Below, piece after piece: positions 11,769 to 22,248 of a stretch of DNA of 64,000 bases. The notes under the pieces were generated by a model. That model did not search any database and had not been told where the DNA came from. It worked only from the letters and a program-made list of their open reading frames with translations. How positions within the stretch are numbered: the first letter of the stretch is position 1; each line of letters begins with the position of its first letter. The translations under genes and the position numbers were made by a program. Source of the DNA: Brachyhypopomus gauderio (taxonomy: Eukaryota > Chordata > Actinopteri > Gymnotiformes > Hypopomidae); the NCBI RefSeq assembly GCF_052324685.1, contig NC_135213.1:3311646-3375645 (forward strand), written 5' to 3'.

Positions 11769-12557
11769 CATGTGAAGGTGAGGAGATGGCGGGAGAAAAT
11801 AACTCTGGTAGAAGGTGAGGTCCTTAATGGGGACATGAAGGGAGATGGCTCACCAATCACATGAGATGGGTTTACAGGAGAGAAACGACCCCAGCTACGT
11901 CTAAAGAAAAACAAACATCCTGATGCTCACTAGACTTGCATGATCAAGGTATCAAACCAGGGTCTACACGAGTCAAGGTCTCCAACGCTAACAGCGTTGC
12001 TCTCTGCACATTGTAGTCTGAATATTTTCCAACCTCAGTTTTTTCCTCATGCTTTGAATTAAAACCAATGGATCAATGTTCTCATCAGATTTTGAAAAAC
12101 CCAATTGTGGTTCAAATGTGAATGCTCCTGTGAGGGAACACTAAAGCTATATTAATACTTGGTGCAATTAATACAATTAATATTAGAATTAGTAAAATTA
12201 AAATTGCTCAGAATTATTTCCACCTCTACATCTGCAGTACAGTATACTGTAGATCCCCGTGATCTTCTTCAGATAATGACATGTAAAATGCACAGTATTT
12301 TAGGAGGATGTCCTTAAATAAGGTCAGTATTCCTTGCATGCATTAAAGCCACATCTTCAGTTCAGGTGTCACACCGCCATGCGATCCATCACTAGAACAC
12401 CCTTGGTGTTTGTGTTCTATATTATTCATCCTCTTTCAAATACTTAAATATATACTATCTTGTCACATTTCTTTCCTTGGTTGTTTGCTTCACTTCCATT
12501 TGCAACACAGGCTTCAGTCTCCTCTATGGTCACTGTATGTGGTTAGTATGTCATGAC
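11769..12557. other. Stretch without recognised features
   Basis: AT-rich sequence. I see no credible coding frame, RNA gene or terminal repeat. Confidence 0.5.
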
Positions 12558-13201
12558 CAGTGTTGGGGAGTAACGGATTACATGTAACGACGTTACGTAA
12601 TTTAATTACAAAAAAGTGTAACTGTAATTCGTTACAGTTACAATGAGAAAATATGTAATTCAGTTATAATTACTTCTAGAAATATTAAGAATTACAATTT
12701 TAGTTACATTTTCAAAAATATAAACAAAAACCTTTGTGAAATATTTAATGATTTTTATTGCTTTGCGCCCTATATCGCAGTTTCCCGCTTGTTCCTGTGC
12801 TGGAGCAGCAAGCGCGCGGTTCAGTTTCATCTCAAGCAGCAATAAGCTGCCTTCAAGCACTGGAAATTTAAGGAGCATTTCACATACATCAGTGAAAATG
12901 GCTCAAATTTAACTGTCCAATGCAAGCAGTGTTTACTTTGTGTAAATTTCGGAGTTTGGAGGTTTATTTCCGATCAGAAAACAACCACTATTGAGGTTGT
13001 AAGCGAGCTAACAGCAAGGTATGCTGACCATCAAACACTGTGGTTTCCATAGTTAGCTACCTGCTGGGCTAGCTACTACAATTCACTTGAATGTGTTTGT
13101 CCTTTAGCATGCTAGCTTGATTTACAGGCTAACCAAATTGTTTAAAGTCCTAAACAGGTATTCGTTAGAATCATACATGACTATTATAGACAATGACAGA
13201 C
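12558..13201 (+). mobile_element. hAT element, 5' part with BED-finger-like remnant
   Basis: The segment begins CAGTGTTGGGGAGTAACGG, a terminus widespread in vertebrate hAT elements. It then shows alternating 'gtaat/ttacgt' sequence and, at about 12849-12935, a short frame with a BED-finger-like CKQC and FKHW pattern. The gypsy element at 13202 interrupts it. Sequence after 18888 may be its continuation, and a 'aaaaagtaatccg' motif at about 20000 could be near its far end. The far terminus was not defined. Confidence 0.55.
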
Positions 13202-13899
13202 TGTTACGCCTCGCCGCCGCTCTCGGCGGTGACGCGTTGGTTTAAACGTGGTGAGGACTCAAACGCGACCCGATAAAACAAACGGCAAAAAACAGCCAAA
13301 TGAAACCTCCGCGAATGCGGGAAATAATGAAAACAAAAACCCCAGAGGGAAACAACAGAAAGACAACACGGAGAAGCTCGACGTGTGTAAAGACCAGGTA
13401 AGTAAAAACAAACAAAAAACACGCAGAAAGAAATACAACGCGTCCAAAAAAGAAAATGGGAAAAAACGAAAAGTACACGGAGGCAAACTCGACGTGTCAG
13501 AGGGGAAGGGAAAAAATAAGAAACAAAAGAGGAAGCTATGGTAACAAGGCCAATAGCTTCTACCTGGTTACCTGCCAGTCTGTTAACCAGAACACTGGAG
13601 AACAAACAAACAAAGAACAAAGAGGGAAAAGACAGAAGGAAACAAAAAACAACCTGAGAACACTCAGGGTAGAAACAGGAGAACTGGAGAAACGAGAGAT
13701 AGTCCGGAGACGAGAGAAAACTGGCATGGGCTGTGTGTGCATAGAACAACAAACAACTTCAGCAATGAGTTGCTGAAGTCGTTTGTCTTAAAAAGGCTGT
13801 AGAACAGGTGCAACCTATCGGGCTTGATTGCCCCTGGTTACAGCTCGCGGGCTCCGCCTAGTGGCAGCAGGAGTCACGTGCCTGGGTCGAACCCTGACA
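13202..13899 (-). repeat. 3' LTR of the gypsy element
   Basis: The LTR is 698 bp and on the + strand runs from TGTTACGCC to ACCCTGACA. The last 42 bases on the + strand (13858-13899) overlap the 3' end of the gag-pol frame. It contains the CTTCAGCAA-TGAG-TTGCTGAAG palindrome near 13760. The few differences from the right LTR include the neighbourhood of 13422-13426 and one near 13607. Confidence 0.95.
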
Positions 13900-16800
13900 G
13901 AACCCCCCCCCTCTGGGCCCGAGTCCCCGCGGGCCCAGGGCCACAGCCCTGTCGCGATAGAAGGAGGTGATCAGGGAACGATCCAGGATGCGCGCCCTGG
14001 GGACCCAAGACCGCTCTTCAGGCCCATAACCCTCCCAATCCACCAGAAACTGGTCCCGCCCCCTAACCCGACGGACGTCCAAAAGACGTCGCACAGTGTA
14101 AACCGGACCCCCACCAACCATACGCGGCGCAGGAGGAGCCGGGGCGGGAGAAGAACCACACAAGTACGGACGGAGGTGGGACACGTGGAACACCGGGTGG
14201 ACACGCATGGACGGAGGGAGAACCAGACGGTAGGTAACCGGGTTGATGCGACGGTCTATCTTAAATGGACCCAGGAAGCGAGGAGCCAGTTTCTTAGTAC
14301 CACCCCGAACCGGTAAGTTTCCAGCCGCCAACCACACACGCTGCCCAGGACGGAAGGACAGCGCAGGGAGACGGTGCTTGTTGGCGCTGCGGCAATAGGA
14401 GGAGGAGGCCTTCAACAAGGCGGAGCGGGCCCTTGACCATGCCTTGCGGCAGCGCCGAAACTGAGCCCTAGCGGAAGGCACAGCCACGGCTTGTTCGTGG
14501 TCTGCAAACAGCGGAGGGGCGTATCCGAACAAGCACTCGAAGGGTGACATGCCCAGAGCCGAATGCCACAGCGTGTTGTGGGCGTACTCGGCCCACAACA
14601 AGTGGTCAGCCCAGGACGCAGGGTTAGAGGAAGCCAGGCACCTGAGGGTCTGTTCCAGGTCCTGGTTTACGCGCTCAGTCTGGCCATTGGACTGGGGATG
14701 GAAACCCGAAGACAGGCTAGCGGAGGCGCCGAGAAGGGACAGGAACGCCTTCCAAAAGCTGCTGGCGAACTGGGGCCCTCTATCGGACACCACGTCCTGA
14801 GGGAACCCGTAATTGCGGACAACATGGATGAGCAAGAGAGACGCGGTCTCCCGGGCGGAGGGCAGTTTGGGCAGGCCGATGAACTTACTAAACTTGGAAA
14901 ACCTGTCCACGACCACGAGAATGGTGGTAAGTCCTTTAGAGGACGGAAGCCCGGTGACGAAGTCAAGGGAGATATGAGACCATGGTCTGGAGGGTGTGGG
15001 TAACGGGTGCAACAACCCCCTAGGCTTGTTGCGTGGCGCCTTACTTCGGTTACACACCTCGCAGGAGGCTACAAAGTCGCGGATCTCCTGATCCATAGCT
15101 GGCCACCAAAACCTTCGTCTTATGAGCTCGGCGGTCCGCCTAGCTCCAGGGTGCGCTGCGTAACGTTCAGTGTGTCCCCACAAGAGGACCTTGCGCCGGA
15201 CGGTCGAGGGGACGTACAGACAGCCAGGAGGAACACTACTAGGCCCGGGTTCATTGGCGAGTTCGTCCTGCACGGTTTTTTCTATACCCCACCTGATGGG
15301 TGCCACTACAACCCCCGGGGGAAGCACGGTTTCCGGGGAACTGTCAACATGAGGAGGTTCCCACTGCCGAGACAAAGCGTCGGGCTTAGTGTTTTTAGAA
15401 CCCGGACGATATGACAACGTGAAATTGAAACGGCTAAAAAACAGGGCCCACCTAGCCTGTCTAGCGTTGAGACGCTTGGCCTGCTGGAGGTACGTCAGGT
15501 TCTTATGGTCAGACCAGACCAGAAAAGGGTGACGAGCTCCCTCCAGCCAGTGCCGCCACTCCTCTAAGGCCATTTTAACGGCCAGGAGTTCTTTGTCCCC
15601 TACGTCATACCGCCTTTCCGTGGGGGTGAACCGGTGCGAAAAGTAGGCGCAGGGGTACAGCTTAGGCGGTTTCCCGACTCTCTGAGAGAGAACCGCCCCA
15701 ACGCCCAAATCAGAGGCATCAGTTTCAACAATGAAAGGGAGTTCGGGGTCCGGAACCCGCAACACCGGAGCACTGGTAAAAAGACCCTTAAGCGTCTCGA
15801 ACGCCTTCTGGGCTTCAGGGGTCCACGTGAATTTCCCCAGCTTCTTACTAGTAAGGGCAGAGAGCGGAGCAGCAAGGGAACCAAAATTTCTGATAAACCG
15901 TCTATAGAAGTTTGCAAAACCCAGAAAGCGTTGAACCAAACGAACGGACGTGGGCACGGGCCACTGAGTAACGGCTTTGATTTTGGCGGGGTCCATAGCC
16001 AGGTGACCCTTAGCGACTATGAACCCCAAGAAGGCCACCTCGGAGACGTGGAACAATGATTTCTCCAGCTTAATGTAGAGGTGATTCTCTAATAACAACT
16101 GGAGAACGCGGCGAACATGTTGCTGATGCTCGGTGATGGTACGGCTATATATCAGGATGTCGTCGAGATAAACATAGGCGTATTCATCCAGAGCCTCCCT
16201 AAGAACACCATTAACGAACCTCTGAAAAGCCGCGGGTGCGTTCATAAGTCCAAACGGCATGACTAAATATTCGTAATGACCAGAGGGAGTATTGAAGGCG
16301 GTTTTCCACTCGTCGCCTTCTCTGACTCTCAACAGATTATACGCGCTCCTGAGATCTAACTTAGTATAAACCGTTGCCCGTTGAAGGGCCTCGAAGGCGG
16401 AAGACATAAGAGGCAAAGGGTGACGGTCTTTGATGGTGATCTTGTTAAGTCCCCTGTAGTCGATACAAGGACGGAGACCCCCATCTTTTTTTCCTACAAA
16501 GAAGAAACCTGCACCAGCGGGAGAGGTAGAGGGACGGATAGTACCCGCAGCGAGCGCTTCCTGAATGTAGGTTTCCATAGCCTTGCGTTCAGGTAGTGCC
16601 AAAGAAAATAAACGCCCCCTAGGAGGAGTAGTGCCAGGTAAGAGATTGATAGCTATGTCGCAGGCCCTATGCGGGGGTAGGAAACCCGCCTTGCGTTTGC
16701 TAAATACGTCTTTTAAGTCGTGGTAAACAGCAGGGACTTTTTCTAAACCCGCTATTTCCTCTGGTCTCTCCCCGGGTTTACTGCAGCGTGGCACCAAGCA

Positions 16801-18171
16801 TGATTGTTCGCATACTTTACTCCATCGGTTGATAGAAAGGTTGAGCCAGTCAACATCAGGGTTGTGGCGTTGAAGCCAGGGAAACCCCAAAATCAGCTGC
16901 AGTTTAGGAGCAGCGATGACATAAGGGGTGAGTGTTTCGTGATGGTTCCCTATAGTAACCGTTAGAGGAACAGTCTGGTGGGTAACATCACCTGAAGTGA
17001 GCATCTTGCCGTCTACGGCGGACACTGAGAGAGGCTTCTCTAAGGGAACCAGAGGTATGGAGAGGGAAGCTACTAGGTTGGAGTCGATGAAATTACCAGT
17101 GGCCCCCGAGTCTACGAGAGCCACAACCCGGTGTTCATCAGAACCCCTCCATGAGACTACTACGTGGGGCATCAGACCGCAGTTGGGGACATAAGCACCA
17201 TGACCCATCGGTGCAACCCCATTAACTTGCCGAGTCTGCCCTTTTCCCTGAAGTTCGGGGCATTCGGCGATCCTATGATCAGCCCGGCCGCAATAGAGAC
17301 ACTTGCCCTCTCGTAAGCGAGTTTGTCTTTCCTGAAGAGAGAGACGAGTGTGCCTAAACTGCACGGGCTGTTCTGAAGTTTCGCCGTTCCCCTGAGCAGT
17401 CTTGAGTACAGGAGACACTGGTTTAATACCGGACGGAGCGAACAAACGGCGGTGTTTGCGCTCCCGTAACCGATTGTCCAACCGAACTGTGAGTTCTATA
17501 GCGTCATCTAAATCGCTGGGTGGCTCTCTGAGGGACAGTTCGTCCTTTATCTCTTCGCTTAGACCTTCTGTGTATATAGCCCCCAGTGCTTCTGAACCCC
17601 AGTTGCTCTCTGCCGCCAGAGTGCGGAACTCTAATGAGTATTCTGCCACAGTAGATCTGCCCTGTCGTAAACGCAACAGTTTCGACGCGACAATACCTCC
17701 AGAAGCCGGATGAAAAAACGCCTGCCGCATAGCCCTAGAAAACCGTTCGAAAGAGGAACAGAGTTCGGGTTGATTCTCCCACACGGGTGTAGCCCACCGT
17801 AGAGCTCTCCCTGAAAGCAACGCCATCACATAAGCCACTTTTGCACGCTCGGTGGGAAAACGGGATGGCTGCTGCTCGAAAATCAGAGAGCACTGTAATA
17901 AAAACCCCCTACACTCGTTGGGATCACCACTATAACGTGCCGGAGCGGGCAATGCGGGTTCTGTACGGGAATCGGCAAGCAACCCCACAGCTCCGGAGAA
18001 AACCGGAGGACTGGCAGCTGTCACGGGCGGATCTGGCTTTTGAACCGCGAGAGAGATAGCCTGGAGCTGGGTAAGTACTTCCCGAAGAGATTGCTCGTGC
18101 CTGCCGATAGCCTGCCCTTGCATAGCGAGGGCATTCCGCACCACGTCGGCTGACGGGTCAGCTGAGTCCAT
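13858..18171 (-). CDS. Gag-Pol polyprotein with chromodomain (1437 aa)
   Basis: One continuous frame encodes all replication proteins. Visible in order are a gag region, a CCHC knuckle (C291-C304), an aspartic protease with DSG at 354-356, reverse transcriptase with YLDD at 668-671, RNase H beginning at D818, and an integrase. The integrase has a zinc site H1000, H1007, C1037, C1040 and catalytic D1070, D1130, E1166 with the expected 35-residue spacing. It is followed by a GPF-like GPFKI and a chromodomain at about 1357-1405. All catalytic residues checked are present and no stop or frameshift is seen. The start ATG (18171-18169) is only 18 bp from the LTR. A single fused frame resembles Tf1; many vertebrate relatives separate gag and pol. 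Confidence 0.95.
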   Translation of the reverse strand: MDSADPSADVVRNALAMQGQAIGRHEQSLREVLTQLQAISLAVQKPDPPVTAASPPVFSGAVGLLADSRTEPALPAPARYSGDPNECRGFLLQCSLIFEQQPSRFPTERAKVAYVMALLSGRALRWATPVWENQPELCSSFERFSRAMRQAFFHPASGGIVASKLLRLRQGRSTVAEYSLEFRTLAAESNWGSEALGAIYTEGLSEEIKDELSLREPPSDLDDAIELTVRLDNRLRERKHRRLFAPSGIKPVSPVLKTAQGNGETSEQPVQFRHTRLSLQERQTRLREGKCLYCGRADHRIAECPELQGKGQTRQVNGVAPMGHGAYVPNCGLMPHVVVSWRGSDEHRVVALVDSGATGNFIDSNLVASLSIPLVPLEKPLSVSAVDGKMLTSGDVTHQTVPLTVTIGNHHETLTPYVIAAPKLQLILGFPWLQRHNPDVDWLNLSINRWSKVCEQSCLVPRCSKPGERPEEIAGLEKVPAVYHDLKDVFSKRKAGFLPPHRACDIAINLLPGTTPPRGRLFSLALPERKAMETYIQEALAAGTIRPSTSPAGAGFFFVGKKDGGLRPCIDYRGLNKITIKDRHPLPLMSSAFEALQRATVYTKLDLRSAYNLLRVREGDEWKTAFNTPSGHYEYLVMPFGLMNAPAAFQRFVNGVLREALDEYAYVYLDDILIYSRTITEHQQHVRRVLQLLLENHLYIKLEKSLFHVSEVAFLGFIVAKGHLAMDPAKIKAVTQWPVPTSVRLVQRFLGFANFYRRFIRNFGSLAAPLSALTSKKLGKFTWTPEAQKAFETLKGLFTSAPVLRVPDPELPFIVETDASDLGVGAVLSQRVGKPPKLYPCAYFSHRFTPTERRYDVGDKELLAVKMALEEWRHWLEGARHPFLVWSDHKNLTYLQQAKRLNARQARWALFFSRFNFTLSYRPGSKNTKPDALSRQWEPPHVDSSPETVLPPGVVVAPIRWGIEKTVQDELANEPGPSSVPPGCLYVPSTVRRKVLLWGHTERYAAHPGARRTAELIRRRFWWPAMDQEIRDFVASCEVCNRSKAPRNKPRGLLHPLPTPSRPWSHISLDFVTGLPSSKGLTTILVVVDRFSKFSKFIGLPKLPSARETASLLLIHVVRNYGFPQDVVSDRGPQFASSFWKAFLSLLGASASLSSGFHPQSNGQTERVNQDLEQTLRCLASSNPASWADHLLWAEYAHNTLWHSALGMSPFECLFGYAPPLFADHEQAVAVPSARAQFRRCRKAWSRARSALLKASSSYCRSANKHRLPALSFRPGQRVWLAAGNLPVRGGTKKLAPRFLGPFKIDRRINPVTYRLVLPPSMRVHPVFHVSHLRPYLCGSSPAPAPPAPRMVGGGPVYTVRRLLDVRRVRGRDQFLVDWEGYGPEERSWVPRARILDRSLITSFYRDRAVALGPRGLGPRGGGFCQGSTQARDSCCH
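13900..13916 (-). other. Polypurine tract
   Basis: Read on the minus strand, a purine run with eight consecutive G lies directly before the 3' LTR. It is the expected plus-strand primer of the element and overlaps the end of the gag-pol frame. Confidence 0.75.
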
Positions 18172-18176
18172 AACGG

Positions 18177-18188
18177 GCTGAAGTTGTT
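18177..18188 (-). other. Candidate self-primer binding site
   Basis: The minus strand reads AACAACTTCAGC, one base after the LTR. It does not start TGG, as most tRNA-primed elements do. Its exact 12-base complement, GCTGAAGTTGTT, lies within the LTR (minus strand, 18751-18740), just downstream of a TTTTTAA box where the transcript should begin. This is the arrangement known for Tf1-type self-primed retrotransposons. Confidence 0.7.
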
Positions 18189-18189
18189 C

Positions 18190-18887
18190 TGTTACGCCTC
18201 GCCGCCGCTCTCGGCGGTGACGCGTTGGTTTAAACGTGGTGAGGACTCAAACGCGACCCGATAAAACAAACGGCAAAAAACAGCCAAATGAAACCTCCGC
18301 GAATGCGGGAAATAATGAAAACAAAAACCCCAGAGGGAAACAACAGAAAGACAACACGGAGAAGCTCGACGTGTGTAAAGACCAGGTAAGTAAAAACAAA
18401 CAAAAAACACACGGAAAGAAATACAACGCGTCCAAAAAAGAAAATGGGAAAAAACGAAAAGTACACGGAGGCAAACTCGACGTGTCAGAGGGGAAGGGAA
18501 AAAATAAGAAACAAAAGAGGAAGCTATGGTAACAAGGCCAATAGCTTCTACCTGGTTACCTGCCAGTCTGTTAACCAGAACACTGGAGAACAAACCAACA
18601 AAGAACAAAGAGGGAAAAGACAGAAGGAAACAAAAAACAACCTGAGAACACTCAGGGTAGAAACAGGAGAACTGGAGAAACGAGAGATAGTCCGGAGACG
18701 AGAGAAAACTGGCATGGGCTGTGTGTGCATAGAACAACAAACAACTTCAGCAATGAGTTGCTGAAGTCGTTTGTCTTAAAAAGGCTGTAGAACAGGTGCA
18801 ACCTATCGGGCTTGATTGCCCCTGGTTACAGCTCGCGGGCTCCGCCTAGTGGCAGCAGGAGTCACGTGCCTGGGTCGAACCCTGACA
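18190..18887 (-). repeat. 5' LTR of the gypsy element, with palindrome
   Basis: The LTR is 698 bp and almost identical to the other LTR. It contains a TATA-like TTTTTAA (minus strand, near 18776-18782). About 15-20 bp downstream is a perfect 9-bp inverted repeat CTTCAGCAA/TTGCTGAAG with a 4-base loop (18745-18766). It should hold the promoter and the transcript start. Confidence 0.9.
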
Positions 18888-21557
18888 CAGACGGTATCAA
18901 ATGAATATTTATGACTGTTTGTTGTTGATGCATGAAAAACATTTGTTGATGTCTATGACACGACCTAGCCTACCCAATTGGTATCATTGGACCTATCTTA
19001 GACCTACCGTTCGACAAGCAAATACATTTAAATTACATTTAATGCTAAAGTAGGCTTGCAGGTCATGCAATCCTGCAGCCTATGCTTGCAGCAAGCATAC
19101 TAGACACAGTGGTACAACGGGGAGATCTTGATTTTTTGTAGTGAAATTAGGCTGTTGCAATTTATTCTTTCCCATGAGACATTGTATGCAATGTGCTCGT
19201 GTTATGGTTTTCATGAACATAAAGTAAATTAGTGCTACTTTAAACAATATTTTGTAATAAAGTGGATATGAAGCTTAGCATAATTATTCATTGTAGTATT
19301 TCTTTTATCTTTTTTCTCTCTCTTTTCAGAGGAATGTATGAAGTAATGAAATGCAGTTTGGTATCTAATCAAGTGCAACACATGCAGATTGTATAGAATT
19401 CAGTATTTAGCGATAAAATGCAGTTATTTGCAGCTAGTGTAAGTAAAGATGGTTAATAGATATGTGCAGAGTAGATAAATTACCTAGGGAAATGCATGTG
19501 TGTGCAATGTAGTTATGGCAGTACAATGCACAGGGCAAAGAAAAATAGCATGGTATAAATAAATGTGATAAATACAGATGGAATCATACAGATAATATAC
19601 AGATTATCCTATACCACTGTAGATAGGGCTATGCAGATATGAATTGAAGAGGAACACTGTACAGATGTTGTGTGGATGGTATGGATAGAGGGGAAGGAAA
19701 GAATGGTCTTTGGGAAGAGTTCAATAAGGTGACCGCTGTGGGAAAGAAGTGGTTTCTGAACCTGTTTGTGTTAGTTTGCAAACTGTGAAAATGGTAGAGC
19801 CTGGGGGAGGAGCAGAAAAAGGTATGGCCCGATGACAGTAGTCTGAGAATCTTACATGCCTGGTGCAGGCATCTCTTCTTGTGGACCTCCTGTGATTGCC
19901 TGTCAGCAATTGCCTCTCAGCTTAGTACTCTTTTAAGGTTCACACTGTCAGTTCTCAAAAATTTAATGTTGAACATGGGTCAATACTCATTTAAACCTTA
20001 AAGTAATCAAAAAGTAATCCGCGTCTCTGTGGACTTTCTGCCATTCTTCTTTCGTTTGAGTACCTTATTGTGTTTGTCCTGCCTAGTGGCCTGAGTATTT
20101 GCTTTTCTTTTAATATGGATAATAAGGACTTTCGGTTCTGTCCCAGCATCACAGAAACAAATATACTGAATTGTTTTACCTTCCACTGCTTCTAAGATTT
20201 TCTAAACATTTGTGTAATTATGTTTGCTACTAACTCTCATTCTAACTTCTAGTCTTACCACTGCACTGATCTGTAAACCAGGTTGGTGGTTGATAGATGT
20301 GATCTCTGGAAACATTTTCTCAGCTTGTGTCTGAACTAAGTGTGGTAGGGCTGTACTGTTTGCGAGCTTTTAATCTGTGAATGGAGTTGTCCGATGGTAA
20401 TTTAATTCTATTTAATATATTCTACAATTTTAATTATAGCCATCACGTGATCCGGCAGCGAGGTTAAATGGCCCAGATGCGCGCGTGTGTGACGTCTGTT
20501 TTCTGGTCTCCAGGAGTGTGTTTGAATATAGCGTATCACGGCTGAAAGTTCAAGGTGCTTGGATGTGGTAGATCTAAGCTATCTATTCGAACGGAAACCG
20601 GTCTCCAGCCGGATTATTAGTGAGTGGCTGCAGTAGACACCTTGAGCATCATTTCGGTCACATAGAAGTCCGCTTCTGTCCGGACGATCGGTAGGTAGCT
20701 CTCTAACCATTGTGACTGGCTTATACGCGTTGAGCGTAGCATCCCGATGCTAATATGCAGATTTGTTTCACATTTCGGGAGTTCCGGGGACCAGTCGACT
20801 ACACTGTCTAGAGCAGGTGAAGCGCAGTGGAGTAGCGTCGTACCTGGACCACCAACAGGCCAAGCGCGCACCTTTCACAGGTGTTTTAATTGGTAGGCTG
20901 TCTGTGTGTGTTTTCTCAAATGGGATACTTGTATTGTTCATGTAAGGATACCTTACGTTCGTAGTGTTTGTTTTTTAGAGAAAATAATGCAATTTTCTTC
21001 TCTTGTGTAGAGGACCAAGGCTGGGCTCGTGCAGGCCACTGTTTTTCCACCATTGTATTTATACGTGAATATCTAGAGTAGGAGGAACTATTTGTATCCG
21101 CTTGAGTAGCATTGGTTTTTTAAAATAAACATTTTTCTTAATTGTTTTTTTTGTGTGTACTAATACTCGGCTGTTATCCACGGGCGTGCGGCATCAGATT
21201 ACAATACCCTGTTGTCAGTTATTGGTGTTTTTATTGCCCAGCTGTGCGTGTTCTAAGTTATATGAAGCCTGCAACTTATGCTAGCTTTGGTTTTTCTTGG
21301 GTTTGAGTGTTTTACATGGGTTTTACTGTGTTAGGTTTATTTTGGCTTTAAGCTTTCGTGTTGTGATATTTTCTTGTGTATGCACAGCTAGTGCAGTATG
21401 TTCATATAGCGACATCATAGGCAAAGCAATCTTATTGACCATTACTGACGAGAAAGCGGTGAATTTATCTGATTGCCCACGCGCCGGTGTATAAATACTG
21501 GCTTTATGTACCTTTTTAGTTTGATGTTTTATGTCTTATCATAATATTTTAATACTT
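18888..21557. other. Non-coding interval with degenerate repeats
   Basis: The first part, up to about 20020, may be the rest of the hAT element split by the gypsy insertion. At about 19690-19920 there is a degenerate interspersed-repeat-like block ('aagaagtggtttctgaacctg'). Around 20440-20890 the DNA is more CpG-rich. I found no supported gene. Confidence 0.4.
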
Positions 21558-22248
21558 CCCAGATAGCAAATTTTTGTCGGGCCAGATATGGCCCACATAC
21601 GCCACATTCTTCTGGCCCGGTTGCGGTTTGGAATGACGGGCCAATTCTGGCCCAACTAACATCCGCCATTATCTAGCCAAAGGTCACCCAGAATATGGCC
21701 AAAATAAGCCCTAAATTCAGCCAACATTACCAGAACTCAGCCGGATTAGAACCATTTGGCTCATTAATGGCCCAGATGAAAAATATTTGCATTAGTATAA
21801 TAAATACACTTAAATAACATTTAAGCTGTAACTTAATTTAAGTGCAGTTCATTTTAAGTACTTCACTGTGTAAATAACAGATGTACTGAATCATTAAAAA
21901 TAACTGAAAAACAAGAATTTTTATTTCATATTTTTATTCTAATGTGTACACATTTAAATGCAAATGAAGAACTGTCAAATATTAAATAAGACTTATAATA
22001 TAAAATGATAATGAAAATAAAAATAAATGCAATTGTTTTATTCCTATATTGCATCTGTATTCAGTTAAACTTGCTAATGTTAAAAACTAGATTGATAAGA
22101 GTATATTAATTTCTTAGGCTAGTGCTTATTTGTTCATTAAACTATATACAAATCATAAGTATGTGTTGATTTATAGTGTATTTTTAAAACATTTTAAACA
22201 TTCATAAACAACAACATAACTCCTAACTAGTGGGTTTGCCGGTGTTGC

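Larger units (their letters stand above)
13202..18887 (-). mobile_element. Full-length Ty3/gypsy chromovirus-type retrotransposon
   Basis: This 5686-bp element has 698-bp LTRs at both ends (TG...CA) and a perfect 5-bp target-site duplication, CAGAC, at 13197-13201 and 18888-18892. It has one uninterrupted gag-pol frame on the minus strand, a polypurine tract beside the left LTR, and a candidate self-priming site beside the right LTR. The LTRs differ at only about three positions, so the insertion is young. The domain order gag, protease, RT, RNase H, integrase, chromodomain places it among chromodomain Ty3/gypsy elements of the Tf1/sushi type. It is inserted in hAT DNA. Confidence 0.95.

Noticed and set aside
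13204-13752. 182-residue hydrophobic frame in the gypsy LTR, repeated at 18192-18740
   Set aside because: It lies entirely in LTR sequence and is duplicated only because the LTR is. Composition-driven, with no domain, so not a gene.
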